From Tulasnella sp. 424 (lineage: Eukaryota > Basidiomycota > Agaricomycetes > Cantharellales > Tulasnellaceae), in the NCBI GenBank assembly GCA_019633425.1, contig WSUB01000175.1, forward strand, positions 19,586-83,585: 64,000 nucleotides of DNA, written 5' to 3'. Within the stretch, counting starts at the first letter, position 1, and each line of letters opens with the position of its first letter. The notes below the pieces were generated by a model. That model was not told the origin of the DNA. It made no database searches and saw only the letters and a list, made by a program, of their open reading frames with translations. Below are positions 36,276-47,385 of this stretch, piece after piece. The translations under genes were made by a program, and so were the position numbers.

Positions 36276-37268
36276 TGCTGCGATTGGTCTTCGACTCCGC
36301 TGGTGAGATTGTAAGGGTTGTTGCGTACAGCTGGATGCGGTAGAAGATGGTTGCTCAGGTGAGGGATGCGGGCACAGCTCTTTATAAAGGTTGACTGTGT
36401 CGTTGGTGGTGTGCGCATTTCCTGCTGGTCGCTTGGAACGGCCTCGTGCCCGCGGTAAGAGGCGCTATTTGTGCTGAGACCTCCGGTCAGAGTCACTGAT
36501 TGACGATCATCGAATGTTCCTTTCTCACCATAATTGCAGCGGCTCAGTAATGCTATACGATGAGTGGGAAAGAATGTTGGGGACCCCCGTTAAGACGCCA
36601 TTCAAAGTGGTAAATTCCGAATACACATTCGGTGTAAAAGGACCTATCTAGCCACGGGCGGAGTTGTTTCCCGACCTGATGGCGTCAGCCGGAGATGTCC
36701 ATCTACATTTTAAGCTTGGGAGTCTCGTCCTGGCGGCTTCTCTCGCCGATCATGATCGGCACAGCCCCCGCAGTGAAGCGAAGAAGCACTTGCGGGCCTT
36801 GCATCCAGCTTCTGGCGATCCAATGGTGGCCTGGCATGGTCGGTTTGACTTGCCTACACGGAACGGCAAGACCACAGGGAGCCCCCAAATACGGGTAAGG
36901 TGGGCGTGACGCTGTGGCCGCGCCAACTGCCCTCTGATAGATAAACACGGCCGAGGTAGAGGTTAACGAGTTTATGTTGACCTACATAAACCGTGAGATG
37001 TTGGCTGTCCGGTGGAGAAAAATACATGGAACCGGGGTAGGGCTAGGCGGGTGGTAAACTCTCTGCATTCGTCTTGAGCGGTCGAACCATAGGGCGAAAC
37101 CAGAGAATATGCGATTGCAATAAAATGTACTAAGACACGGAAGATTTTGTAGTCCTTGTAAGAGCGGCGGCGAGAATTACAGGAACCAAGAAGCTGCCGC
37201 TCGAGTACAATCCATTTCCGGGTTCGTTCGGGGGCCACTCCGTGCGGCTCGAATGCACCCATCCCGTA
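36276..37268. other. Intergenic between SGNH-1 and SGNH-2
   Basis: Upstream region of SGNH-1 and 3' flank of SGNH-2. Open frames at 36664-36948 on both strands show no recognisable domain. The block 37030-37268 matches 39970-40202, the corresponding flank of SGNH-3. A small inverted repeat gtttatgt-n6-acataaac lies near 36970. Confidence 0.55.
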
Positions 37269-38460
37269 CTACAAGACCTTGGCGAGGGCTTTGATAGCCT
37301 CGGCAGCGATGATCTTATGGGTCTTGCCCGATGGATGGTAAATATCCGAGAACTATGCGCGGGCAATTGCAATCAGTCGATCAGGTTCGCGAGCCCTCGG
37401 AATGCGAGAGATCGTCACGTACCGCACGCTTGTCAGGATCACTGCAAACGGATCTCGGGACGCCCTCGGTTGAGTATACGCCGCTGATGCAGTTCTGCCC
37501 GACCACCGTGGGTGAGAAGCCATAGCGTTCTGGGTGGGCCAGGATTTGAGGGAATAAGGTGTAAAGATCGACATAGGCGACATGTGTGCCTTTGGGAGGG
37601 TTGCTAGCGAGCGAAGAAAGAGAGTTTGCAAAATCCTTGGAATACGTGGAGAGAACGGTCTGGTATGTTGATGGAGTTGACTTGGCAAAGGGGAGGAGGG
37701 CTAGGTCCGGATAGGATATCACAATGAAGTTCGATGCACCTGCGTATATCATCGTATGAGCTTATATGATAAGGTCATCGAGACATTAATAGGAGAGCTT
37801 GCCTTCCTTGTCCTGCAGCTGTTTTATTCCCTTCTTTATTGCTTGGACAGAGGACTGACCGCTCGCGTTAGGGTCGAAGAAGATATCATTCGCCCCAACG
37901 ACAAGAGCATAAAGGGAGTCAGAGTTGCCATAAGATGCGGGCGTCTTCGCGGTGTATTGCGCAATTTGATCCAGCATCGAAGGTACTGGGATGGTCGAGT
38001 CCGCTCCAGTGTAGCCTTGGACGACAGCGTTGTCGCTCGTCGCTCCCCCAATCGCCTTGTCTGCCAACTTGTTACTGATGCCCAACGTTCCGGAAAGAAC
38101 GACAGGCCAGACAGGTCCGTTTGAGAAGGAATGTTGATAGTAGGCTGGATCCGCTGGCCACGTATGGTTGGAAACGACCCAAGCACCTTGTCCTACATAA
38201 GAGAGCGCGGGCAGAATGTGCTTCGTCAATCGAAGTGCGTTCAAAGTACAGCCGAGAAGCGAGAAAGGCTATTACTGACCATCATCCGAGAAAGAGTCGC
38301 CAAAAACGACAAGGCGTTTGAATTGACGCGTCCTAGCGAAATTTTTGATTGCTTGCCCATCGAACCCGACGGGCGACGAGCCATCCGTTGGGAACGGAAC
38401 AGCCGCAGTGGAGATTGCCAACGCCAGTGTGAATACGAGCTTGCCAGTAGTGGAGATCAT
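37269..38460 (-). CDS. Secreted SGNH/GDSL esterase, SGNH-2
   Basis: Paralog of SGNH-1, closest to SGNH-3. Start 38460: signal peptide MISTTGKLVFTLALAISTAA. Blocks: LVVFGDSFSDDG, SNHTWPADPAYYQHSFSNG, VVGANDIFFDP, and FSDIYHPSGKTHKIIAAEA, ending KALAKVL with TAG at 37269. The exon layout is as in SGNH-1. No frameshift or stop is visible, so it is probably active. Compared with SGNH-1 the Asp/His block reads SDIYHP instead of WDIYHP. An acetyl esterase or related function is inferred only. Confidence 0.85.
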
Positions 38461-38534
38461 CGTTGCAGTCGATGTTTGAACAAGCTGCGTGGGTTGATAA
38501 GTGGGCCGCGGACGGGAGGACGGTGGCCGAGCAA

Positions 38535-38575
38535 GGGAGGCTGGAAACCGAGGGCGGGAGGCTGGAAACCGAGGC
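38535..38575. repeat. 21-bp tandem repeat, two copies
   Basis: gggaggctggaaaccgagg occurs twice at a 21-bp period, about 75-125 bp upstream of SGNH-2. The equivalent place in SGNH-3 (41440-41475) has one related copy. Confidence 0.85.
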
Positions 38576-38975
38576 GGGAGATGGGAAGCGGGTGCTACTT
38601 ATAGTTACAGGCTCTTGTGAACGTCTTACGGATTGTCGAAACGGAGCGCGTGAAAATTGCTCCATCCGCAGGCAGCGGGACCCTTAAAACCGACGCCGTG
38701 AGGCTTGGGCGATCCGGTAACGTTTGGGACACAGGGTGCCAAGGATTTATTTTGGCGCGGGTTCTGAACCCAACCATGGTGAATTCCGACCACCCCTTTT
38801 GGAAAAGGACCCTCGTACGTTCCGAGCTTTATGCAGTCGTCTGAAGGATGTACCAAGTTCGCGGTAAAGTTGCGCTCAATGGTTCCATTCGGGTGGTCGG
38901 GTTGAAACCTCCGAATAGGCCGTGGGCGTTATGAAAGTTCTCAGGGAAGCGGAGCCTGCAGAACAGACGCCGAAC

Positions 38976-39010
38976 CGTACAAGCAAAGACCACTGGTCTT
39001 TGCTTGTACG
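38976..39010. repeat. Near-perfect 35-bp palindrome
   Basis: 17-bp arms (cgtacaagcaaagacca and its exact reverse complement) around one central base. The homologous sequence near 43880 has only the left arm and then continues with the sequence found after the right arm here, so the right arm looks inserted. Confidence 0.9.
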
Positions 39011-39168
39011 CATGCAGTCGCAATATCACACAAGATCCCAGTAAGGCAACAAAATCACGTGTATCATTGCCAAGTTCACACGCACTTGCAGTGGAAGCGG
39101 AGATGGACTTGAGGGCGAGGGAGATGTCGATTGTGGTAAACGTCAATCGCCTCATGCTGGCTGCATTT

Positions 39169-39415
39169 AGAAGCTCGGACTGCGGCTCGGTTCTAACGCG
39201 GATTGAGCCCAATCGAAGTACAACCTCCACCCCACTGAGGCCCAACTTCCAAACCTCCGCTTTTCGAACCACACGGAGACCTACTCATATGCACGGCGAC
39301 CAAGAGCTCTACACGAAAGCGGCCGCCGCCAGGGTGGAGGGGCCAATATTCGTGAAATTAGTAGCACGTACATAGTACTTGAACTTGATCCACCCTTCCG
39401 GAGGCATACGTATAT
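39169..39415 (-). repeat. Flipped segment, copy B
   Basis: 247 bp matching the reverse complement of 34547-34800: it begins agaagctcgg and ends ggcatacgtatat. Outer flanks (ctgctggctgcattt on the left side and cggtggaggacctccacc on the right) are in the same order as in copy A. Confidence 0.9.
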
Positions 39416-39712
39416 GGTTTTCGGTGGAGGACCTCCACCATCCACTACTATACAACGTTAAACCCTCCGCCAGGCTAAACATCCTGGTTTATGGGCAAGA
39501 CTTCTGGGGGTCTTCGAACCATGAGTCCCTGAAATCTGGACTTCAAAATGATAGTGAACAGCAAGCTACGCTGGAACAAGGCACATACGACCTCTTTACG
39601 AAGCATATATTCTATTGTAACAATCGTATCGAATCTAGCAAAATTATAATGTCCATGCAAATTAGTATTATGAAAAACCCTCATTTAACTCCGATCGTGC
39701 AGCTGTCCGATA

Positions 39713-39968
39713 TTAGAAGATGCATATGCCGCCCTGAGCTTTAAAAGCCTCTGTAGCAATTATATTGTGGGTCCTTGCCCATGGGTGGTAAATATCCCAG
39801 AACGAGGTGCGTAATCGCTCAGTTAATCGAGTTCACAGTCGTGGGGCACAGAAACACGGTCACTTACAACGCGCGCGTCCGGACCACTGCAAACGCGGGA
39901 TCTTGGACACCGGCCTCGATCGGGTACACGCCGTTTATGCAGTTTTGAGCACCTCGGGTGAGAAGCCC
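39713..39968 (-). pseudogene. SGNH esterase 3' fragment
   Basis: Matches the last two exons of SGNH-1. It retains the Asp/His block (FWDIYHPWARTHNI) and a stop at 39713, but no Ser or Asn blocks. At about 39968 it switches abruptly to the 3' flank of SGNH-3. It cannot encode an enzyme. Confidence 0.85.
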
Positions 39969-40202
39969 GGGGTAGAGCTAGTAGGCGAATGCTAACTCTC
40001 TGCATTCATCTTGAGCGGTCGAACCATGGCGCGAAACAGGTGAATCTGCGATTGCAATAAAATGTACCAAGATATAGAAGATCGTGTAGTCCTTGTAAGA
40101 GTAGCGAGAATTACAGGAACCAAGAAGTTGCCGCTCGAATACAATCCATTTCCGAGTTCGTTCGGGGGTTACTCCGTGCGGCTCGAATGCAGCCATTCCG
40201 TA

Positions 40203-41384
40203 CTACAAGACCTTGGCGAGGGCTAGGATAGCCTCGGCCGCGATGATCTTATGGGTCTTGGCCGACGGATGGTAAATATCCGAGAACTATGTGCGGGCAA
40301 TTGCAATCGGTCGATCAGGTTCGCGGGCCCTCGGAATTGCGAGAGACCGTCACGTACCGCACGCTTGTCAGGATCACTGCAAACAGATCTCCGGACGCCC
40401 TCGGTTGGATACGCACCTCTGATGCAATTCTGACCGACCACCCTCGGTGAGAAGCCATAACGTTCTGGGTGGGCTAGGATTTGACCGAATAAGGTGTAAA
40501 GATCGACATAAGCGATACGTGTGCCCTTGGGAGGGTTGCGAGCAAGCGAAGAAAGAGAGTTTGCAAAATCTTTGGAATACGCGGAGAGCAGGGTTCGGTA
40601 TGTTGGTGGAGTGTCTTTGGCAAAGGGGAGGAGGGCTAGGTCCGGATAGGATATCACAATGAAGTTCGATGCACCTGCGTATATCATCGTATGAGCTTAT
40701 ATGATAAGGTCGTCGAGGCATTAATAGGAGAGCTTGCCTTCCTTGTCCTGCAGCTGCTTTATTCCCTTCTTTATTGCTCGGACAGAGGACTGACTGCTCG
40801 CGCTAGGATAGAAGAAGATGTCATTCGCCCCAGCGACAAGAGCATAGAGAGAGTCAGAGTGGCCATGAGATGCAGGAGTCTTCGCGATGTATTTCGCAAT
40901 TTGATCCAGCATCGAAGGTACGGGGATGGTCGAGTCCGCTCCAGTGTAGCCTTGGACGGCAGTGTTGTTGCTCGTCGCTCCCCCGATCGCTCTGTCTTCC
41001 AACCTGTTACTGATGCCCAACGCTCCGGAGAGAACAACAGGCCAGACAGGTCCGTTTGAGAAGGAATGTTGATAGTAGGCTGGATCCGCTGGCCACGTAT
41101 GGTTGGAAACGACCCAAGCACCGTGTCCTACATGAGAGGGCGCGGGCAAAATGTGCTCCGCCAATCGGTACGCGTTCGAAGTATGAAAAAGGCTATCACT
41201 GACCATCATCCGAGAAAGAGTCGCCAAAAACGACGAGACGTTTGATTTGATGAGTTCTAGGGAAGTTTCTGCTAGCTTGCCCATCAAACCCGACGGGCGA
41301 CGAGCCATCCGTTGGGAACGGAGCAGCCGCAGCGGAGATTGCCAACGCCAGTGCGAATACGAGCTTCCCAGTTGTGGAGATCAT
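40203..41384 (-). CDS. Secreted SGNH/GDSL esterase, SGNH-3
   Basis: Start 41384: signal peptide MISTTGKLVFALALAISAAA. Blocks: LVVFGDSFSDDG, then across an intron GHGAWVVSNHTWPADPAYY, VAGANDIFFYP, and FSDIYHPSAKTHKIIAAEA, ending with TAG at 40203. The frame is intact in all exons. It is most similar to SGNH-2, including flanks on both sides, so these two are likely the most recent pair. It shares the 3' flank block 39970-40202 with SGNH-2. Confidence 0.85.
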
Positions 41385-42256
41385 CGTTGCAGTCGCTGTT
41401 TGACCAAGCTGGGTGGATTGGTAAGTGGGCCGCGGGTGGGAGGATGGGAGGCTGTAAACGGAGGGCGGGAGATGGGTGCTACTTATAACTGCAGGTTCTT
41501 GTGAACAACTGACGGATTGTATCAACGGAGCGCGTGGAAATTGCTGGATACGCAGGCAACGAGACCCGTATAACCCATGCCGTGAGGCAATTCGGTAACG
41601 CTTGGGACATTATGCCAAGGACTTTTGAGGACTTTTGGCGCGGGTTCTGAACCTAACCGTGGTGAATTCCGATGCCCCCTCTTGGCAAAGGACCCTCATA
41701 CATTCCGAGCTTTATGCAGTCGTCTGGAGGATGCATCGAACGTGTACCAAGTTAGCGGTAAGAATGGACATTGCGCGAAATGACTCGATTCGGGTGGTCG
41801 GATGGGAACTCCGTAGGCAAGGTTCATGAGCGTTATGAAAGTGCGGAAGCGGAGCACAAAGTGAAGACCGAACATCCAGGAGTAAGGAGTGGATGCGTGA
41901 GGAGCAGGGTTCATCGAAGGTGAAGAATTATTCGAAAGGGTAGGAGTGGGCTTGTCATCAGTAATGCTATCCTCGGTGTCATTACCGCCACCCCGAATAC
42001 GGGCAAAACGGGCACGACCCCGGGCCTAGATGCCTTTTGATGGAGAAAAATGTAAGCCGTGAGATGTCGACTGTGCACTGGAGAAAGTGCCGGTTGCGGT
42101 GCTTGAGTTAGGCAGGCGGCTAACGTTATAACTCTCTGCAGCTGTCTTGAGCGGTCGAAGTAAGAGAACTGTACCACGACATGCAAGATTCTGCAGTCCT
42201 CGTAAGAGCGGCCAGAAGGACGCTGCTCCGTGTGGCTCGAATGCAGCCATCCCGTA
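41385..42256. other. SGNH-3 upstream region / SGNH-4 3' flank
   Basis: Related to the other SGNH upstream regions. It includes a broken tail fragment of the His-rich secreted protein gene (41866-41975). No intact gene. Confidence 0.6.
41866..41975 (-). pseudogene. 3' tail fragment of the His-rich secreted protein gene
   Basis: About 110 bp matching 44049-44165, the last codons of the gene at 44045-46721 (SMTPVPDASTPYSWMF region), with substitutions. It shows that the amplified esterase unit once included the end of its right-hand neighbour. Confidence 0.8.
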
Positions 42257-43427
42257 CTACAAGACCTTGGCGAGGGCTTTTACAGCCTCGGCAGCGATGA
42301 TCTTGTGGGTCTTGGCTGGTGGGTGGTAAACATCCCAGAACTATGCGCGGGCAAGGACAATCAGTCGATCGGGTCCCGCCAGTTCTCGAAACGCGCAAGA
42401 CCATCACGTACTGCACGCTCGTTCGGATCACTGCAAACGGATCTTGGGATGCCCTCGGTGGGGTACACGCCTTTGATGCAATTCTGACCGACCACCTCGG
42501 GTGAGAAGCCATAGCGTTTGGGGTTGGCTAAGATTTGGGGGAATAAGGTGTAAAGATCGACGTAGGCGATACGTGTGCCCTTGGGAGGGTTGTGAACGAG
42601 CAAAGAGAGAGAGTCGGCAAAAGTCTTGGAATACGTCGAGAGAACGCTTTGGTATGATGATGGAGTGGATTTGGCAAAGGGGAGGAGGGCTAGGTCCGGG
42701 TAGGATACGAGGATGAAGTTCGATGCTCCTGCATGCATCGTCGTATGAGCTTATATATTAAATTAATCGAGACGTTAAGAGGGGAGCTTGCCTTCATTCT
42801 CCTGTAGCTGTTTCATTCCTTTCTTTATTGTTTGGACGGTGCACTGAGCGCTCGCGCTAGGATCGAAGAAGATGTCATTTGCCCCGATGACAATAGCGTA
42901 AAGAGAGTCAGCGTTGTCAAGTGATGCGGGAGTCTTCGCGATGTATTGTGCAATCTGATCCATCATCGAAGGCGCGGGGATGGTCAAGTCCACTCCAGTG
43001 TAACCTTGGACGACCGTATTGTCACTCGTCGCACCGTCAACCGCCTTGTCTCCCAACTCGCTACTAATGCCCAACGCTTCGGAGAGAACGACAGGCCAGA
43101 CAGATCCGTTTGAGAGGGAATGTTGATAGTAGGCTGGATCTGCTGGCCGCGTATGATTGGAAACGACCCAAGCACCATGTCCTAATACATGCGTGGGCGC
43201 GGGCACAATACACCCGTCAATCTGCCTGCGTTCGAAGTACAGCTGGGTGCTTATTACTGACCATCATCCGAAAAGGAATCGCCGAAAACGACGAGGCGTT
43301 TGATTTGGCAAGTTCTGGCAGAATCTGCTCGCCCAGTGAACTAGACGGGCGACGACGCATCCGCTAAGAAAGCAGCAGCCGCAGCGAAGATTGCCAATGC
43401 CCGTGTGAATACAAACTTGCTAGGCAT
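42257..43427 (-). pseudogene. SGNH esterase copy 4, early in-frame stop
   Basis: Start 43427 (MPSKFVFTRALAIF...). After 28 residues, where SGNH-2 and SGNH-3 read SSPVGFDG, this copy reads SSPV-stop (TAG on the minus strand, plus 43341-43343). Downstream, all exons are open with intact catalytic blocks (LVVFGDSFSDDG, VIGANDIFFDP, FWDVYHPPAKTHK; TAG at 42257). No GT-AG intron around the stop rescues the frame, and starting after it would lose the signal peptide. It is either a very young pseudogene, a readthrough candidate or a sequencing error. Confidence 0.8.
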
Positions 43428-44044
43428 CGCAATTATTGCTGTAGGTCGATGTTTGATCAAGTCGGGGAGGGTTGCAAGTGGGCCGTGGGCAGCAGGATGG
43501 TGACAAGCGGGGTCCGCGTTGGGAAGGTAATGCAACATGAAACAAATAAAGACCAAATACTGACCGCTTTCCCCACCCTTGGAGTTTCCCGACGGGCGGC
43601 CGGGAAGGAGTGTGAAACATCTTACGCACTGGTATGTAGTACTAATGAAGCGCAACCTGAACTGCGTGCAACGATTGTCAAATCCAAGCCAAGTCACGTA
43701 CTTTTGATGCATGTCTGAGGCCCCCTTGGAAAATACTCCCGTGCGCTCCAAACTTTATGCAGTCGTTTAGGGGAAGCATCGAACATGTACCAGGTCAGCG
43801 GTAAAGAATGGACGTTGCGCGAAACACGTGGGGCGCTATGAAAGTTCTCAGGGAAGCGAAGCCCGTAGAACAGCCACCAATACAAGCGAAGACCATGCCG
43901 TCGCAATACCACAGATCCCAGTAAGAACAAAAAATCACGTTTATCATTGTCATAAACCAAGTTCATACACACAAACATCAAGACGCATGGAGAGATGGAG
44001 AAGAAGTCGTTGCAACGTAACTCGGGCAGACAACAGTCAGTATC
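43428..44044. other. Intergenic, SGNH-4 upstream / His-rich gene 3' flank
   Basis: 43700-43960 is the presumed source of the blocks repeated at 38820-39080 and 41680-41865. No gene supported. Confidence 0.55.
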
Positions 44045-46721
44045 CTACTTCTGGGGAGTGAACATCCAAGAGTAAGGAGTGGATGCGTCCGGAACAGGAG
44101 TCATGGAAGGCGACGAATTGCTCGAAAGGGTGGGAGTCACTTCGTCATCAGTAATGGTCTCCCCAAGGTCGGCGCTAGCGTCGAGAGAAGCAGCATCGGC
44201 GGTCGAGGTGTCGTCCTCAGAGGCGGGGTCATCCTCAGCCGTGGGTTCCGTGGAAGAGGACTCTGCGGTGCTGGGATCAACCGACGAAGGAGAAACATCG
44301 CTGTCGTCTTCGCCATCGTCACCGGTGTCCTCGTCATCCTCGCCGTCGTCCTCGTCGCCTGTGGCATCGGCAGCAGGGGAAGCACTCGAAGTGCCGACAT
44401 TGCCGTCATCCGACGCACCAGAGCCAGGAGGGAAGAAAGTGGTCACGTCCTTGGCACTTTGCCCTGAGCTTGGAAGAATGCCGGCGGCGTTCGAAGGCGT
44501 GAAGATGAGGGTGACATCTTGAGGCGTCATGGTCGAGTTGCCGGCAGAGGCGGCTGCAACGCTGTCCGTGTCGCAGTTAGGATCGGCGGCTTCTGCTGCT
44601 GCTGAGGCGTCGTCAGCCGAGCTGCGCTTCGCGGGCATGGCGGAAGACGTCGAAGACGCGGAGATGGTGGCCAGAGAGGAGGTCGCAGTCGAAGATGTCG
44701 AAGAGGCCGAAGAGGTGGTAACCGCACTCGAAGTAGCAGGATCGTCAGAGGCGGCGGATGGGTCTGTCGACGAAGGTGCCACTGCCCACATAGGTGCAAT
44801 GACACCGCTAGACGGGTTGTAGGCAAAGACCTGGGATTGATGATCCGTGACTTGATCCGTGCAGCCCTGAGCAGTGAGGGGAGCTGGTGCCGGAGGGTTG
44901 GGGTCGTAGGTCATGCAGTAATCGACCATCGACGCCTCGTCGGGAGAGTAGACGGGGACCTGCAAGGTCACAGGAATCGAGCCATCGTCGGAGGCGGCAG
45001 CAGCGGTCGAGTTGGCTGGCACGAGGAAGACGTGAGTTGCGCTGGAGTTGCTGGCGTTGAGAACGAAGGCATTGTTGGCAGCGGAGTCGGTGGAGAGCAA
45101 AAGACTTGCGATCGTTGCTGGCGCTGAATTCCCGGCGACGGCGCTGACGATGGTGATGACACCTTCGACCCCAGGTCGGCTGTCACGCCTCTGAAGCTCG
45201 GAATCATCCTACAGTTACAAACAAGGTTAAACCTCACAGCGAGAGGAGTAATCATGGGAGCGTTGCTTGCCTTGGCATCTCGTCCAGCGAGTGAAACCAG
45301 GTATTCAATGGCACTACCAACTGGTTCCCGGCCGCGAGCGGTGAACAGGCCGCGCTTCTCGCGGGTATCCCTATCGGCAGCGCCCGAGCCAGTGTGAGGA
45401 CGCTTCGAAGACGTGCCAACTTGGACGTTTGCCGAGACGGATGCTTGGACAGTGGGGTTGCGTTTGCCGATGCCGACATGAAGGAGACTGCCGTCTGCAG
45501 AGTCGTAATAGTAGGCAGGATGGGAACTGGTGGATCCAACCTTGATAACCTAGAGTGAGAAGGGTCAGCCGACCGTCGTTGGAGCGGGTAGAAAGTGATA
45601 CGAACAGCGCGTTTCGCCTTTTCGGTTTCTAGTCGACGAGGACCACGACTGGAGCGAACGGTGGAGCTCTTAAAAGCGCGCTATTTATTTGTGAGTTAAC
45701 CCCGAGTCTGATGGAGATCGGAACGAGGATTGACTTACCCCAAGGAGACTTTTAGGGGCTTGACCTTCAGTAGCTGAGCGGGAAGAGTGCTTGTGAACGT
45801 GTTTGTGTGTGTCGTGGTGGTGATGGTGATGGTGGCCGTCGTGATCGTGCTCGTGAACGTGGACATGGTCGTCTCGCTTGCCGTGGTGGTGATGGTGGTG
45901 GTGATGATGATGCTGAGGAGGGAGGGGGAGAGAGGCTCGTTAATAGACCGTGACGGAAACAACAGTAAAAGAAACATACATGACTGTGAGCCCGCTTGTT
46001 CATGCCTGCCGAGCCTGCGGCGTTGTTGTCCTTGCGTGGGTCGTCAGCGTGAGTTCCAGCATCAACAGAGCCCTGGAGTGAGGTCAATAGTCAGGCCACC
46101 GCGAATCAGGTAGAAATGGCAAGAACGTACGTTTTCGGACTCCTGCTTGCTAGCTTTGGCCTTTGGCTGAGCTTTCGGCGCCTGCGCTTGGGTATCTGGC
46201 TTCGGCTTCGGCTTGGAGGGTTGGGCCTGCGGCTTGGACTGAGGTTTCTGACTTGGCTGAGCATTCGGCTTCGGCTGCGGCTTGCCGTTATTGGATGAGT
46301 TCGACTGGGGCTTCGCAGGACTGGGCTTCTGGTGAGCGGCGTCGTCCTTGTTGCCGATTTCAACCTGAGCCCTAACATGAATGTTTGCATCGACAATGGC
46401 CGGTCCGTTGGAGTGGGTCTTTCCAGCTTTGGTCTTTCGGGTCTTGCCCTTGCCGGTACCGGACGTTTGAGCCTTGTCCTTGGGGTTGGCATTGGCCTGG
46501 CTGGATTTGACGTTGATGATGTCGGCGGAGACGCTGGCGGGGAGTGGAGCAACAGGAACGCTGCGACGACCGTAGTGATGCGGAGCAGGTGAGTCGAGTG
46601 ACATGCGGACTTGCTGCTGAGCGCGAGCATGATTGCGAACGGGGAGGGCGGCGGCTGAGGCGCCAGAGACAGCAATGCCTGTAGCAATGATGGCAGCGAA
46701 TTGGGAAGTGATCATGACCAT
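44045..46721 (-). CDS. Large secreted protein with His-rich metal-binding-like region
   Basis: No named family recognised. Start 46721: signal peptide (MVMITSQFAAIIATGIAVSG), then a basic Lys/Pro/Gln-rich stretch (46140-46500). After an intron comes a His-rich segment (45787-45912) with a run of ten His, a DHVHVHEHDHDGH stretch and a second run of seven His. A middle exon has AYYYDSADGSLLHVGIGK, SLAGRDAK and the dibasic site REKRGLF. The C-terminal third is Ser/Thr/Ala- and Asp/Glu-rich, with VYSPDEASMVDYCMTYD, QGCTDQ and DPNCDTD cysteines, ending TPYSWMFTPQK (TAG 44045). Probably a wall or extracellular protein that could bind Zn, Cu or Ni; this is inference from composition. Exon joins are approximate. 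Confidence 0.65.
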
Positions 46722-47385
46722 GGCGTGCGAGGTTTTTTGAAGGCGTGTAGTTTGTCGTGAAAAAAAAGAAATGAAGTTGGTAAAAGGCGAAAATAAAGTG
46801 GACCGGCCGGGTTATTAGAGTTGAAGAGAAAAAATTAGTGTTGAAAGAATAAAGAATAGCAGTGATCACCAGGATCTTAAGAGGGGAAAAGGTGGGGTAT
46901 GAGGGTGAAGAATGCGGAAAGGATACGCTGAGGGAGAGGCCCTTTTGTAGCTTGGATCATGGAATCGCGTAGAGCCGTACCCATTTGAACTGGGTCCATT
47001 GGGTGATATGAGTGTTGGCGTCAAGTTGAGAACTCAGATAGGGCCTGGTTTTGATTTGAGCCCGGCCTGCAAGTTTGCGTTCAACTGGGGGAGGCCTGTG
47101 GTAGTGTTCAAGTTCTGATCTTATAAAACAGGTACTCGAGACCACTTGTGTCTAGTAGGGGAACTCGTCTGTCGATGCTCGCGTGCCTTTCAAGGGTGGT
47201 CTCGGTAGTGAACGGAGCCTTCGGAAAGGCCGTGACGCGTGAATAGCACGTGGTTAAATCGGACCCTTTTCAACCGCGTCTAACAACAGCAAGTAGTCTT
47301 TGGCACGAGAGATACAAATGACGGAGAAGACAGCTCTACAGACAAATCGTACGACATATAATCGGATCTTGTACGAATGGGATGT
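46722..47385. other. Intergenic, His-rich gene 5' region / cofilin 3' flank
   Basis: 664 bp, A-rich immediately upstream of the His-rich gene (46760-46860). No gene or RNA recognised. Confidence 0.5.

Larger units (their letters stand above)
38461..39088. other. SGNH-2 upstream region
   Basis: Contains a 21-bp tandem repeat (38535-38575) and the 35-bp palindrome. The block 38820-39080 is related to 41680-41865 and 43700-43960, the equivalent upstream regions of SGNH-3 and SGNH-4. No gene seen. Confidence 0.55.
39089..39968. repeat. Duplicated block, derived copy (AKR promoter to SGNH-1 3' end)
   Basis: Derived copy of 34463-35360, placed between SGNH-2 and SGNH-3. The AKR coding region is absent, so its promoter drives nothing recognisable, and only the last exons of the esterase are kept. 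Confidence 0.85.

Noticed and set aside
36664..36948. Open frames on both strands between SGNH-1 and SGNH-2
   Set aside because: No recognisable domain, no promoter signal, no counterpart in other units.
43344..43427. SGNH-4 rescued by a small intron around the stop
   Set aside because: Available GT-AG pairs span fewer than 30 bases and would still break the frame relative to SGNH-2.
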